Notes: generated by a model not told the origin, from the letters alone. A stretch of DNA of 9,758 nucleotides from an uncultured Pleurocapsa sp. (GCA_937884735.1 CAKZYI010000359.1:1-9758), one strand, 5' to 3'. Counted from the first letter of the stretch, positions 1 through 7,218 are shown. Translations and numbers: made by a program.

Positions 1-19
1 CAGAGCTATCGCTCAGATC

Positions 20-52
20 GTCGTTAGACGACTAGCAATGCATTCGCATTGC
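20..52. repeat. Two adjacent small palindromes, probable dispersed repeat
   Basis: Two perfect hairpins lie two bases apart. The first is GTCGT-TAG-ACGAC (20-32). The second is GCAATGC-ATTC-GCATTGC (35-52), with a 7-bp stem and 4-base loop. A pyrimidine-rich tract follows (about 57-85). Paired short GC-rich stems in an otherwise AT-rich spacer look like the interspersed palindromic elements common between cyanobacterial genes. No second copy is present in this window, so the repeat status is inferred. Neither stem is followed by a T-run, so they are not typical terminators. Confidence 0.45.
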
Positions 53-181
53 GTGTCTTTGTCCCAGTCTCCTAGTCCCCTCCTCAGCCATAACAAACAA
101 ATTAAATGGGTAACAGCTTATTTGGTCAATATGATAATTAGTTCCATTTTTTAAGCTTGCCCGACTAAATTTGAGACAAAA

Positions 182-210
182 AGAAACCGTCCGCAATATG
201 GACGGTTTCT
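182..210 (-). terminator. Rho-independent terminator, minus strand
   Basis: A perfect 11-bp stem (AGAAACCGTCC, 182-192, pairs with GGACGGTTTCT, 200-210) encloses a 7-base loop. On the minus strand the stem runs directly into a U-rich tail (the complement of acaaaaag, about 174-181), so it terminates leftward transcription. That is most likely the transcript of the zinc-ribbon gene, whose stop is about 125 bp upstream on that strand. The plus-strand side lacks a T-run, so rightward termination should be weak. Confidence 0.75.
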
Positions 211-312
211 CTTGAGGAAAAAAGTCAAAATGTAGTTACTGATTATTATCTTTATAAACGTATTTTAAAGCTGTTTAATTTATCGTAGGTACATGATAAT
301 TAATATGTTTTG

Positions 313-340
313 TTGAATTAATTAGTTGCAATTAATTCAA
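313..340. repeat. Perfect 11-bp inverted repeat over a stop codon
   Basis: The arms TTGAATTAATT (313-323) and AATTAATTCAA (330-340) are perfectly complementary around a 6-base loop. The right arm contains the TGA stop of the leftward zinc-ribbon gene (337-339), so the transcript would fold at its stop codon. There is no T-run after it on either strand, and the stem is almost all A/T. It may be a weak 3'-end hairpin or simply AT-rich coincidence. Confidence 0.4.
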
Positions 341-534
341 ACTGGCACTTTTTGTCTTACCAAGTGGGTAGATAGATTCAGTATTTTGTTAAATGGTTTA
401 CCTCTTTGATGGGTAATGCGATCTATATCTGGCATTTCTTGCCAACATTGGCGGCAAAACCAGTATTCTCTGTGCTTGCCAAAATGATGTAAAAGTGGAT
501 TGGAACAACAAGGACAAATTATTAAAATGCTCAT
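337..534 (-). CDS. Small zinc-ribbon protein, function unknown
   Basis: A 65-residue protein with two cysteine pairs, C7-P-C-C10 and C27-R-Q-C30, separated by 16 residues. This is the spacing of a zinc ribbon or knuckle that binds one Zn ion. Between and after the pairs are a His-rich stretch (H16, H17, H21) and an aromatic motif, EYWFCRQCWQEMP (23-35). From memory, small proteins with this YWFC..CWQEMP signature recur in cyanobacteria, but I know of no assigned function. The basic C-terminal tail (about 36-65) has no motif. I chose the ATG at 534; the frame also extends to a TTG at 549, adding five hydrophobic residues. No clear Shine-Dalgarno is seen. It is transcribed divergently from the receiver gene at 762, and its message likely ends at the terminator at 182-210. 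A role in nucleic-acid or protein binding is a guess from the fold. Confidence 0.75.
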   Translation of the reverse strand: MSILIICPCCSNPLLHHFGKHREYWFCRQCWQEMPDIDRITHQRGKPFNKILNLSTHLVRQKVPV

Positions 535-628
535 GATTATATAAACCAATTAAATTAAATATGTTTTTGCGATCAAAAAGGTATTTAAGTCCTACTTTTC
601 TTTCTGCACATAATAATAATTAAAAAAC

Positions 629-656
629 TTGAAGAAGTTGTGAGGATTTTTAAAAT
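629..656 (+). promoter_or_regulatory. Candidate promoter for the CheY-like gene
   Basis: TTGAAG (629-634) and TAAAAT (651-656) are separated by 16 bp and resemble a sigma-70-type -35/-10 pair. They lie about 105 bp upstream of the ATG at 762, leaving a long AT-rich leader. In DNA this AT-rich such matches are common by chance. Confidence 0.25.
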
Positions 657-761
657 TTTGTAATAGTTACAATTTCGTAGTCAATAATTACTTAGAAACT
701 GAAGAGTGTAAGATTAAGCTGTGGTATTTTGCATAACTTATTTACCTAAGCACTTAGTAAA

Positions 762-1145
762 ATGAACGCGAAACGTATCTTATTTATTGATGATGAGGAT
801 GATATCAAAACTCTTGCCCGCTTTTGCCTAGAATCTGAAGCTGGTTGGAAAATGATTGGTGCATCAGGGGGGAATGAGGGAATTGCGATCGCAGAAGTCG
901 AACAGCCCGATGCAATTTTACTTGATGCAATGATGCCTGAAATAGACGGACTTAAAACTTTAGAAAAATTACTCCTCAACCCAAAAACCAAACATATTCC
1001 CACAATTTTTATTACAGCTAAAGCTCAAGCAAGCGATCGTTTGCGTTTCTATACTGCGGGGGCAAAAGGGGTAATTAATAAGCCTTTCGATTCTCTTACC
1101 CTCGCTAGTCAAATTTCTGGATTTTTGGGCTGGAAAGGATCTTAA
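762..1145 (+). CDS. Stand-alone CheY-like response regulator receiver
   Basis: A 127-residue single receiver (REC) domain with nothing attached. The acidic pocket is D10-D11. The phosphoacceptor is D55 in LLDAMMPEIDG, followed by the switch Thr T85 (FITA) and the invariant K107 in NKPFD, so it should be phosphorylatable. The length is that of a bare REC domain, so output must be through protein-protein contact or by passing phosphate in a relay, as for CheY/Spo0F-type proteins. It starts at an ATG with no obvious Shine-Dalgarno and is divergent from the zinc-ribbon gene. It converges on the histidine kinase gene, whose stop codon is 72 bp away, with a short hairpin terminator between them. 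Adjacency suggests that kinase, or the HPt of the regulator at 5413-7218, as a partner, but no shared transcript supports this. A HIP1 octamer lies inside the gene at 885. Confidence 0.93.
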   Translation: MNAKRILFIDDEDDIKTLARFCLESEAGWKMIGASGGNEGIAIAEVEQPDAILLDAMMPEIDGLKTLEKLLLNPKTKHIPTIFITAKAQASDRLRFYTAGAKGVINKPFDSLTLASQISGFLGWKGS

Positions 1146-1160
1146 ATTGTAATTAAATTC

Positions 1161-1184
1161 AAAAATCGATTTCCAAAAAATCGA
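1161..1184 (-). terminator. Short terminator between convergent genes
   Basis: A perfect 7-bp AT-rich stem (TCGATTT 1166-1172, AAATCGA 1178-1184) with a 5-base loop. On the minus strand it is followed immediately by five U residues (the complement of aaaaa, 1161-1165), so it fits as the terminator of the histidine kinase message ending at 1218. On the plus strand a T-run (ctttttcc, about 1196-1203) lies 11 bases past the stem, so it may also weakly end the receiver transcript. Confidence 0.5.
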
Positions 1185-1217
1185 AGCAAGATAGTCTTTT
1201 TCCTTCTACTCTAGCTG

Positions 1218-4200
1218 TTATTGTGGAATGAAAAAGAAAAAAGTACTGCCTTCGCCGTAAGTGCTTTTAACCCAAATTTTGCCACCGTGTTGTTCGACAA
1301 TGTGACGACAAATTGCTAACCCCAAGCCTGTGCCTCCCTTTTGACGAGAATCTGAGGCATCAACTTGTTGGAAACGTTCAAAGATACTTTCTAGCTTACT
1401 CTGAGGAATACCTCTACCGCGATCTTTGACCATAAACAAAACTGCTTTATTCTGTTGTCTAGCAAAAATCGAAACTGTACTTTCTTTGGGGGAAAACTTG
1501 ATAGCATTTGTAATTAGGTTCGTCAGGGTTTGCACAATGCGATCGCGATCGACGAATATTTTAATCTTGGCAAAATCAGTTTTAAGGCTAATATTTTTCT
1601 CTTCAGCCATTGGATTGAGAGTACTAATTGCTTGCTGAATCAAGTCAACGCTATTACATTTTTGCCTGACAATCTCATCTCTTCCAGATTCCATTCTTTC
1701 AAGGTCGAGGATATCATTGACCAAACGCACCATGCGATCGCTATTTCTCATCGCCATAGCTGCCATTTGTTTCCCAGAGGTTGAAAGTTCCCCCAAGCGT
1801 CCTGCACTAAACAATTTGATCACACCATGTATTGAAGTTAGAGGAGTACGCATTTCATGACTAGCGACAGAAATAAATTCGCTTTTCATTTTCTCTACTG
1901 TTTTGCGCTCGGTAATATCTTCCACCATTGAGAAAAATCCTGTTACTCTTCCTTGAGAGTCAAAATTGGGAATATATGTCGCGTTAATCCAATAAGGGCG
2001 ATCGTTTTCAGTGATAAGCTGATTTTCAAAGGTGACTTCTTTGCCCCTCAATGCAGTTTTGATGTGAGGCAACATTTGTTGATAGTTGTATTCCCCTACT
2101 ATTTCTTGAATGGGTTGTCCTAGCAGACTAGAAAGAGGTTTACCATACCAAGTCTCGTAGGTACGATTGTTGTAGCGATAGCGTTGTTGATGGTCAATAT
2201 AAGCAATTAATATAGGTAAAGCGTCAGTAATCAGCCTCAATTGTTCTTCGCTACGCTGGCGAGACTTTTGAGCTTGAATGCGATCGCTAATATCCATAAT
2301 TGTTTCCAAAACTTTGAGAACTTTACCTTGAGAATTTTGGGTAGGCTCTCCCCTGCTTTCAAGATATTTAGTTGTTCCATCAGGTAATTGAAAACGATAG
2401 TTCAAAATCCAGGGTTGTCCTTGCCTGTGTCCTTTAATCAGAGTTTTTTTTACTATCAGACGATCTTCTGGGTGGATTCGATCTAATATTTCTTGACAAG
2501 ACGGCATTGGTTGGTCGATGGTAAAACCTAAGATATCAAATAATTCTTCTGACCAACTTCTCTTTTGAGCTTGATGATCGTATTCCCAACTGCCAATTTT
2601 GGCAATCTTCTCAGCTTTTGCCAACAATGATTGGGATGCCTCTAGTTTTTCCTGGGCTTGTCGTCTTTCGGTAATATCTTTTAGCATCACCGTAAATAAG
2701 ACACCTTTTCTGGTGTTTAGTTTCGCCACAGATGCCTCTGCGGGAAACGTTTCTCCATTTTTGCGACGACCATAAACATCTTGACTACGTTCTGCCATTC
2801 TACGAGACGATTTGGGTGATTTGGCAAACAGATCAATGTGTTTTTTGTGAGCCTGATGAAAAGCTTTAGGTAGCAGAATATTTAAGGGTTGTCCGATTAC
2901 TTCATCAGCCCGATAGCCAAAAATTTGCTCTGCACCTTGATTAAACAATTGAACTTGTTGAAGTTCGTCGATGGAAATAATTGCTTCATCAGCATGATCG
3001 AGAATACCTCTTAATTTTTGCTGATTTTCTCTAAGAGTTTCTTCTGTCTGCTTGCGCTCGGTTATTTCTATTTGTAATAGCTGATTTGTCGTGGTAAGTT
3101 CGGCAGTACGTCGCTCAACTAATTCTTCTAGGTTATCTAACAGTTTTGCTTGAGATAAGGCTACGCCGATTTGATCGGCTAGTTGACTCAGAAGCATAAT
3201 TTCATTTTTCTGCCACTGTCGAGGTCGGTAACATTGATGAACTACTAAAAGACCTTTAAGTTCTTGTTGACTCAAAATTGGTACAACTAACTTTGCTTGA
3301 ATTTTAAACTGTTTGAGTAGCTGTTTGATATCAGGATGAATAGGAGCAGTGGCGATGTTATCAATAGCCAGTACTTTGCCCTGACGATATCTAGCTAGAT
3401 ATTTACCGATTAAGAGTGGATCGGCAATTTCATAACCCAACATTGGGGGTATATTAGGCAAAATTGCCTCACTGATTGGTAGGGCAGTGTTATTGGGCTT
3501 AATATTGATAACTAGAGCGCGATCGCAAGCCAAAAGATGCTGTACCTCAGTTACGGTAGTCTGAAGAATCTTCTCTAGCTCAATCGACATCCTAATTTTA
3601 CGAGTTATCTCCGCCAGTAATTGACTTTGCCGATATTGTTGTTCGAGCTGATTCCAAACTCGGCGTTGCTCTGTAATATCAATGCCTGTGGCAATGATGA
3701 ATTCTACTTTTCCTTGGGTATCAAATAGAGCCGTATTTGACCAAGAAATAAGGTGAGAATTACCATTTTTATCTAACCAAGAGTTTTCATATTGATTGGG
3801 TACTTGTCCTTGAAGCAATCTACCAAATACTGCTTTAACAGCAGTTTTTTCAGCAGGAGGAACTAGTATTTCCCAGATTTGCTTGCCTTTTATTTCTTCA
3901 AAGCTGTATCCAGTAATTTGCTCGCAGGTACGGTTGAAACTAACGATTTGTCCTTGACGATCTAATACTGTGATTAACGCACTTACGGTATTAATAATCG
4001 CGTGAGAAAAATCTTGTTCTTGCTGTAGTAGCTGAATTTCTGCTTGTTGGTGTTTGTTTATAAGCAGTGGATCTCCAATCAAATTATGGGAATTAATTAC
4101 GCCAATTAATCTTTTTTCTCGATCTAGAACAGGTAAATAATTGATAGAATACTGTTGCAAAAGTGCAGTGATTGAAGAGATATTTTGACATTGCGATCGC

Positions 4201-4463
4201 TCAACCGTAATTACAGGTTGCGCCATGATTTCCTTGACGGTTGTAGTTGCCCAATTTTCTTTTGTGGCAATGGCTTTTAGGACAGTGCCTTTGGTCAGTA
4301 TTCCTAGTAATTGTTCTATCTTGCCGACAAGAATATAATCTTGTCGATCGAACAAAGCGATCGCGTCTGATACTTTCTTATCAGACGCAATTAATATAAA
4401 ATCAGATTCAATATAGCGATCTAGAAACACTTGTATAGCAATTTTTGTTTGTGTTGGTAGCAA
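1218..4463 (-). CDS. CBS-PAS-GAF-3xPAS sensor histidine kinase
   Basis: A 1081-residue soluble sensor kinase with no transmembrane segment. Domains in order: paired CBS (about 14-132); PAS1 (about 151-265, ending DITEQRR); GAF (about 285-440); coiled-coil linker (about 441-485); PAS2 (about 486-600); PAS3 (about 612-730); PAS4 (about 740-853); HisKA with phosphoacceptor H869 in SVASHEMRTPL; and HATPase_c with N box N986, G1 D-R-G-R-G (1014-1018), F box FERF (1028-1031) and G2 GGTGLGLA (1043-1050). All catalytic boxes look intact. CBS pairs usually bind adenosine nucleotides, so energy sensing is possible. The GAF resembles phytochrome-like GAFs (GLLVVHQCYRPRQW) but has D378 where I would place the bilin-binding Cys, so it is probably not a photosensor. 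There is no receiver domain, so a separate regulator is required. The start is TTG at 4463; an in-frame TAA lies eight codons upstream, and a GTG at codon 12 is the alternative. Confidence 0.93.
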   Translation of the reverse strand: MLPTQTKIAIQVFLDRYIESDFILIASDKKVSDAIALFDRQDYILVGKIEQLLGILTKGTVLKAIATKENWATTTVKEIMAQPVITVERSQCQNISSITALLQQYSINYLPVLDREKRLIGVINSHNLIGDPLLINKHQQAEIQLLQQEQDFSHAIINTVSALITVLDRQGQIVSFNRTCEQITGYSFEEIKGKQIWEILVPPAEKTAVKAVFGRLLQGQVPNQYENSWLDKNGNSHLISWSNTALFDTQGKVEFIIATGIDITEQRRVWNQLEQQYRQSQLLAEITRKIRMSIELEKILQTTVTEVQHLLACDRALVINIKPNNTALPISEAILPNIPPMLGYEIADPLLIGKYLARYRQGKVLAIDNIATAPIHPDIKQLLKQFKIQAKLVVPILSQQELKGLLVVHQCYRPRQWQKNEIMLLSQLADQIGVALSQAKLLDNLEELVERRTAELTTTNQLLQIEITERKQTEETLRENQQKLRGILDHADEAIISIDELQQVQLFNQGAEQIFGYRADEVIGQPLNILLPKAFHQAHKKHIDLFAKSPKSSRRMAERSQDVYGRRKNGETFPAEASVAKLNTRKGVLFTVMLKDITERRQAQEKLEASQSLLAKAEKIAKIGSWEYDHQAQKRSWSEELFDILGFTIDQPMPSCQEILDRIHPEDRLIVKKTLIKGHRQGQPWILNYRFQLPDGTTKYLESRGEPTQNSQGKVLKVLETIMDISDRIQAQKSRQRSEEQLRLITDALPILIAYIDHQQRYRYNNRTYETWYGKPLSSLLGQPIQEIVGEYNYQQMLPHIKTALRGKEVTFENQLITENDRPYWINATYIPNFDSQGRVTGFFSMVEDITERKTVEKMKSEFISVASHEMRTPLTSIHGVIKLFSAGRLGELSTSGKQMAAMAMRNSDRMVRLVNDILDLERMESGRDEIVRQKCNSVDLIQQAISTLNPMAEEKNISLKTDFAKIKIFVDRDRIVQTLTNLITNAIKFSPKESTVSIFARQQNKAVLFMVKDRGRGIPQSKLESIFERFQQVDASDSRQKGGTGLGLAICRHIVEQHGGKIWVKSTYGEGSTFFFFIPQ

Positions 4464-4805
4464 ACAATGATTGTGGATGGGTTATGACTTTTATGCAGAA
4501 GAGTATAAAAATCTTGAGTCTTTAATAAACCAAATAAAAGAGATTTACTGTCATGTTATCACTGGATATTTAAACCGTGGCATAGATACAGTCAGCCAAT
4601 ACTACCCTTTTAATAAACTAATTATAGACAACAAGATCAGAAATAATTGTCTTTTGCGGTTGCTCTTGGCAGATAGCTAGTATCAGGTTTTTTTCACTAT
4701 TTAATTTGCATGCCCTCAGTTTTTCTTCACAAGATTCTCAAATTATCCAGCTAAATTCGGGAAAGAAATATTGCCTGTGTCTGTTGCAATTATCCAAATC
4801 AAAAC
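4464..4805. other. Divergent intergenic region, 342 bp
   Basis: This region separates the leftward kinase gene from the rightward DUF2949 gene and should hold both promoters. A plus-strand frame is open from about 4471 to the TAG at 4678-4680 (67 residues from the ATG at 4477). It has no recognisable motif and no ribosome site, so I do not call it a gene. A T-run (ttttttt, 4687-4693) follows it without a convincing stem. Confidence 0.45.
4502..4507 (-). promoter_or_regulatory. Candidate -10 box for the histidine kinase gene
   Basis: Read on the minus strand this is TATACT, five of six matches to TATAAT, about 39 bp before the TTG start at 4463. A good -35 box is not visible at 16-18 bp, which is common in cyanobacterial promoters. 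It is a suggestion only. Confidence 0.25.
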
Positions 4806-4991
4806 ATGTTAGAGCAACTAATTGACTTTCTGCGATCGGAATTAAAAATTCCTGCTGATGCTATTTCTTTGGCACAAAAGCAGGAAACTCTAGAACCCCA
4901 TATTCTACCTATAGTTCTTTGGCAGTATGGATTACTTAATAAAGTACAGTTAAACCAGGTTTTTGATTGGCTTGAAGTATCTCGAATCTAA
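4806..4991 (+). CDS. DUF2949 family protein
   Basis: A 61-residue acidic protein. It matches, from memory, the cyanobacterial DUF2949 pattern: an N-terminal helix LEQLIDFLRSEL, then IPADAISLAQKQ (15-26), then LPIVLWQYGLLN (34-45) and a C-terminal QLNQVFDWLE (49-58). The full family length is present. No catalytic residues or metal ligands are visible, and the helical, all-cytoplasmic character suggests a small adaptor-like protein. The function is unknown. The ATG at 4806 has no strong Shine-Dalgarno. Its stop is only 5 bp before the next start, so it is almost certainly co-transcribed with the 133-residue protein that follows. It is divergent from the histidine kinase. Confidence 0.82.
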   Translation: MLEQLIDFLRSELKIPADAISLAQKQETLEPHILPIVLWQYGLLNKVQLNQVFDWLEVSRI

Positions 4992-4996
4992 AAATA

Positions 4997-5398
4997 ATGA
5001 AATCTACTGTTGAATATTTATACTCTTTTTCCAATGTTAGCTCTACCCTTAGAGTCATCAAACATTTACGTAAAAACTATCACTCAACTTTAAAAACAGT
5101 GGCAGTAATTAACTTGCTCGATCGCTGGATCGTTAAAATAAATCTAAGCCATACTATCTCCAAAAAACTAGCGCAAAATCTTCGTGCCTTCTGCAGTGAA
5201 ATGGGTATTTTTTATTCCCCTTCGATTAAAATAACCAAGGTATTAGGACAGCTAGAAGCAGGAAAATGTCCTATTGAGATTATGAATCGCGACCGCGTAG
5301 TAATAGTAGTCTATGGAAAGCCTCAAACAGAAGAAATTGAAATTTTTAGAGATCAAATTATTGATCGCCTTGGTTATTGTCCTCAAAACATGGCATAA
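4997..5398 (+). CDS. Unrecognised 133-residue protein, operon with DUF2949
   Basis: I cannot assign a family. The N-terminal half (about 4-50) alternates strand and helix: VEYLYSFSN, a basic helix TLRVIKHLRKNY, then the strand TVAVINLLDRW. This loosely recalls a thioredoxin-like beta-alpha-beta unit. The C-terminal half carries a more distinctive block: CPIEIMNRDRVVIVVYGKP (91-109), a helix EEIEIFRDQIIDRLGYCP (112-129) and an end at NMA. Cysteines are C66, C91 and C128; C91 and C128 are both in Cys-Pro pairs and could form a redox or metal pair. There is no signal peptide or membrane segment. The ATG at 4997 is 5 bp after the DUF2949 stop, indicating one operon. The stop is only 14 bp from that of the convergent 601-residue regulator, leaving no room for a terminator between them. 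It is not KaiB: the C-terminal half does not fit. Confidence 0.8.
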   Translation: MKSTVEYLYSFSNVSSTLRVIKHLRKNYHSTLKTVAVINLLDRWIVKINLSHTISKKLAQNLRAFCSEMGIFYSPSIKITKVLGQLEAGKCPIEIMNRDRVVIVVYGKPQTEEIEIFRDQIIDRLGYCPQNMA

Positions 5399-5412
5399 AT
5401 TGACTTGCGAGC

Positions 5413-7218
5413 TTAAAGTTTGCTCCGTCGCCAGCGATTTAAAATACGATTAGCTAATATCGATCCTGCTACTGGTTTGCAAATATAATCATCGGCACCA
5501 ATATTAAAAGCACGATCTTGAGTTTTTTGATCTTGGTGAACGCTCAAAAATAAGATTGGTAAGTGTTGCCAACGGCGATCGCTCCTTAAGATCTGACATA
5601 GTTCGATACCGTTTATTTGAGGCATTTCAACATCTAAGATTAGTATATTTGGTTCTATTGTTTCTAGGACTTGCCAAAGCTTTTGGGGACTATTGAGGGT
5701 GGTTAGAGCAAATCCCCATGGTTTGAGGGATATTTCCAAGGATAGTAAAACTTGCGGATCGTCATCAACGATTAAAACTTTGGCATCGTTGCCGCTATTT
5801 TGGATTGATTCAGCCACAGCAGCAATAGCAGCAGAAGCATTTACTGGATGCTGTAAAATCAAATTTCCTCCTTTACGAATTATATTTAAGCGATCGCCTA
5901 GCTGAATCGGCTTGGCGATCGCAATAATTGGCAATTCGGGTTTGTGTTGATGTACCTGTTCAATAAATTTCAAATCTTCATCATTGGAAGAGGCGATTTT
6001 ACATAGCACTGCATCTATTGATTCTTGTTCGATTATGGTTTGGGCTTGGTGGAAACTAGATACACTATGAGGTTTGATTTGTTTTTTTTGAGCTGCTTCG
6101 ACTAATTCTTCTCTAGCACCAAGATCGGGATGAACAATCAACAATGAAATTTTATCGAGGGTATTTTCCTCTCTGTCTTGAAAAGGTTGATGTTGCAATT
6201 CAAAATTGAGGGCAGAAGTAAGTTTGGCTATGGACATAATATTTTTTTGAGCCATAAAGTTGTCGTCCAAAAGTAGTTCGATCTTCTTGGCTATATTCGA
6301 TCCTTTAGAAAACCCAAAACAACCCAACGAACCTGCTAAGTTGTGAGCAGATACTTTTGCTTGGACATGTAAATCTGATGTAGCTTGTCCTTTGGTTAGG
6401 GCGACGACGAAGCTTTCTAGGTTGCTTAGTCTTTCAGTTGCTAAATTCTTGAAATTTATTTTGGTTTGAGTAATTGCCTTTATTGTTGCTTGTTTCTGGC
6501 GATTTGCCATAGACAATTTGTTCCCATGTTTTTTTTGTTTCTCTCGATCCGACTTGAGACGATAACCAACCCCATAGACAGTTTCAATGGTATTTTTTGC
6601 CATGTTGACTGACTTGAACTTTTGGCGTAAACCTTTGATATGAGTTCTGACAGCTTCTTCTCCTGGAGGATCTTCTCCAGCCCAAAGATTATCGATAATT
6701 GCGCCAGGGCTAAATACTTGGCGAGGATGACGCATAAATAGTTCAATCAAACTATATTCTTTGGGAGTTAAAGGCAAACGATGCTCGCCATAGTATACCT
6801 CATGGGTTTTGGGATTTAAATTTAGCGATCGCCAGCGCAAAATTGGAGATGATGTAACGATATCTCGACGTAGTAAGGCACGAATTCTGGCGGTAAGTTC
6901 GTCAAAGTTGAAAGGCTTGACTACATAGTCGTCTGCACCAGAGTCTAGGGCTACAACTTTATCATTGTGATTATCTCGCGCTGTTAATAACATAATTGGC
7001 ATTTTATAGCCTGTACTTCTTATTTTTTGGCACAGAGAAATTCCATCAATGTCTGGCAGCATCCAGTCTAAAACTATTAGGTCGAAATTGAAGAGTAATA
7101 TAAATTCCCAGCCCATTTCGCTATTGCTTGCAATGTCAACCGCATAGTGTTCTCTGATTAACTTGCCAGCTAAAGCTTCCATTAACGTTTCGTCGTCATC
7201 TATTAATAAGATTCTCAC
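5413..7218 (-). CDS. Multi-component regulator REC-wHTH-HPt-pseudoREC-REC
   Basis: A 601-residue OmpR/PhoB-type DNA-binding response regulator with a relay module attached. REC1 (1-118) has D7-D9, phosphoacceptor D51 (DWMLPDIDG), T79 and K101. The winged helix (about 125-223) shows the OmpR pattern LTPKEYSLIELF, recognition helix AVRTHIKGLRQKF and wing ETVYGVGYRLK. A basic linker leads to an HPt-like helical domain (about 250-345) with H292 in the motif HNLAGSLGCFG. A second receiver-like domain (about 356-460) has lost the acidic pocket (IVHPD) and the phosphoacceptor (VLCKIA), so it should not take phosphate. REC3 (about 480-595) is complete: D485-D487, D529, S559 and K581. The start is GTG at 7218; an in-frame TAA six codons upstream rules out a longer form. 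Related proteins are annotated in cyanobacteria as multi-component winged-helix regulators; targets are unknown. Likely kinases include the one at 1218-4463. Confidence 0.93.
   Translation of the reverse strand: MRILLIDDDETLMEALAGKLIREHYAVDIASNSEMGWEFILLFNFDLIVLDWMLPDIDGISLCQKIRSTGYKMPIMLLTARDNHNDKVVALDSGADDYVVKPFNFDELTARIRALLRRDIVTSSPILRWRSLNLNPKTHEVYYGEHRLPLTPKEYSLIELFMRHPRQVFSPGAIIDNLWAGEDPPGEEAVRTHIKGLRQKFKSVNMAKNTIETVYGVGYRLKSDREKQKKHGNKLSMANRQKQATIKAITQTKINFKNLATERLSNLESFVVALTKGQATSDLHVQAKVSAHNLAGSLGCFGFSKGSNIAKKIELLLDDNFMAQKNIMSIAKLTSALNFELQHQPFQDREENTLDKISLLIVHPDLGAREELVEAAQKKQIKPHSVSSFHQAQTIIEQESIDAVLCKIASSNDEDLKFIEQVHQHKPELPIIAIAKPIQLGDRLNIIRKGGNLILQHPVNASAAIAAVAESIQNSGNDAKVLIVDDDPQVLLSLEISLKPWGFALTTLNSPQKLWQVLETIEPNILILDVEMPQINGIELCQILRSDRRWQHLPILFLSVHQDQKTQDRAFNIGADDYICKPVAGSILANRILNRWRRSKL

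Larger units (their letters stand above)
1..336. other. Non-coding stretch with palindromes and a terminator
   Basis: No convincing gene is seen here. The region holds two adjacent palindromes near the left edge (20-52), a strong minus-oriented terminator (182-210) and an AT-rich inverted repeat that overlaps the stop codon of the next gene (313-340). One frame stays open from position 2 to a TAA at 166, but it reads through the palindromes and gives low-complexity Ser/His/Pro-rich text, so I do not call it. The rest is AT-rich with nothing recognisable. Confidence 0.6.

Noticed and set aside
2..168. Open frame running in from the left edge to a TAA at 166
   Set aside because: It translates the palindromes and a pyrimidine tract into low-complexity text with no protein signature.
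746..1003. Minus-strand frame opposite the CheY-like gene
   Set aside because: It is antisense to an intact receiver with all its catalytic residues, and its serine-rich text looks like a shadow.
1426..1784. Plus-strand frames inside the histidine kinase gene
   Set aside because: They are antisense to the conserved HATPase and HisKA coding region and have no protein features of their own.
3150..3610. Cyanobacteriochrome photosensor reading of the GAF domain
   Set aside because: The overall motif is similar, but the expected bilin-binding cysteine appears to be Asp, so I call it a plain GAF.
4471..4680. Plus-strand frame of 67-69 codons between the kinase and DUF2949
   Set aside because: No recognisable motif, no ribosome site, and it overlies the region that must hold the kinase promoter. 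It could be a small protein, but nothing supports it.
4997..5398. KaiB-like clock protein
   Set aside because: The first 45 residues have a loosely similar pattern, but the protein is longer than KaiB and lacks KaiB's C-terminal sequence.
6480..6746. Alternative minus-strand frame inside the multi-component regulator
   Set aside because: It overlaps the winged-helix coding region in another frame and has no independent support.
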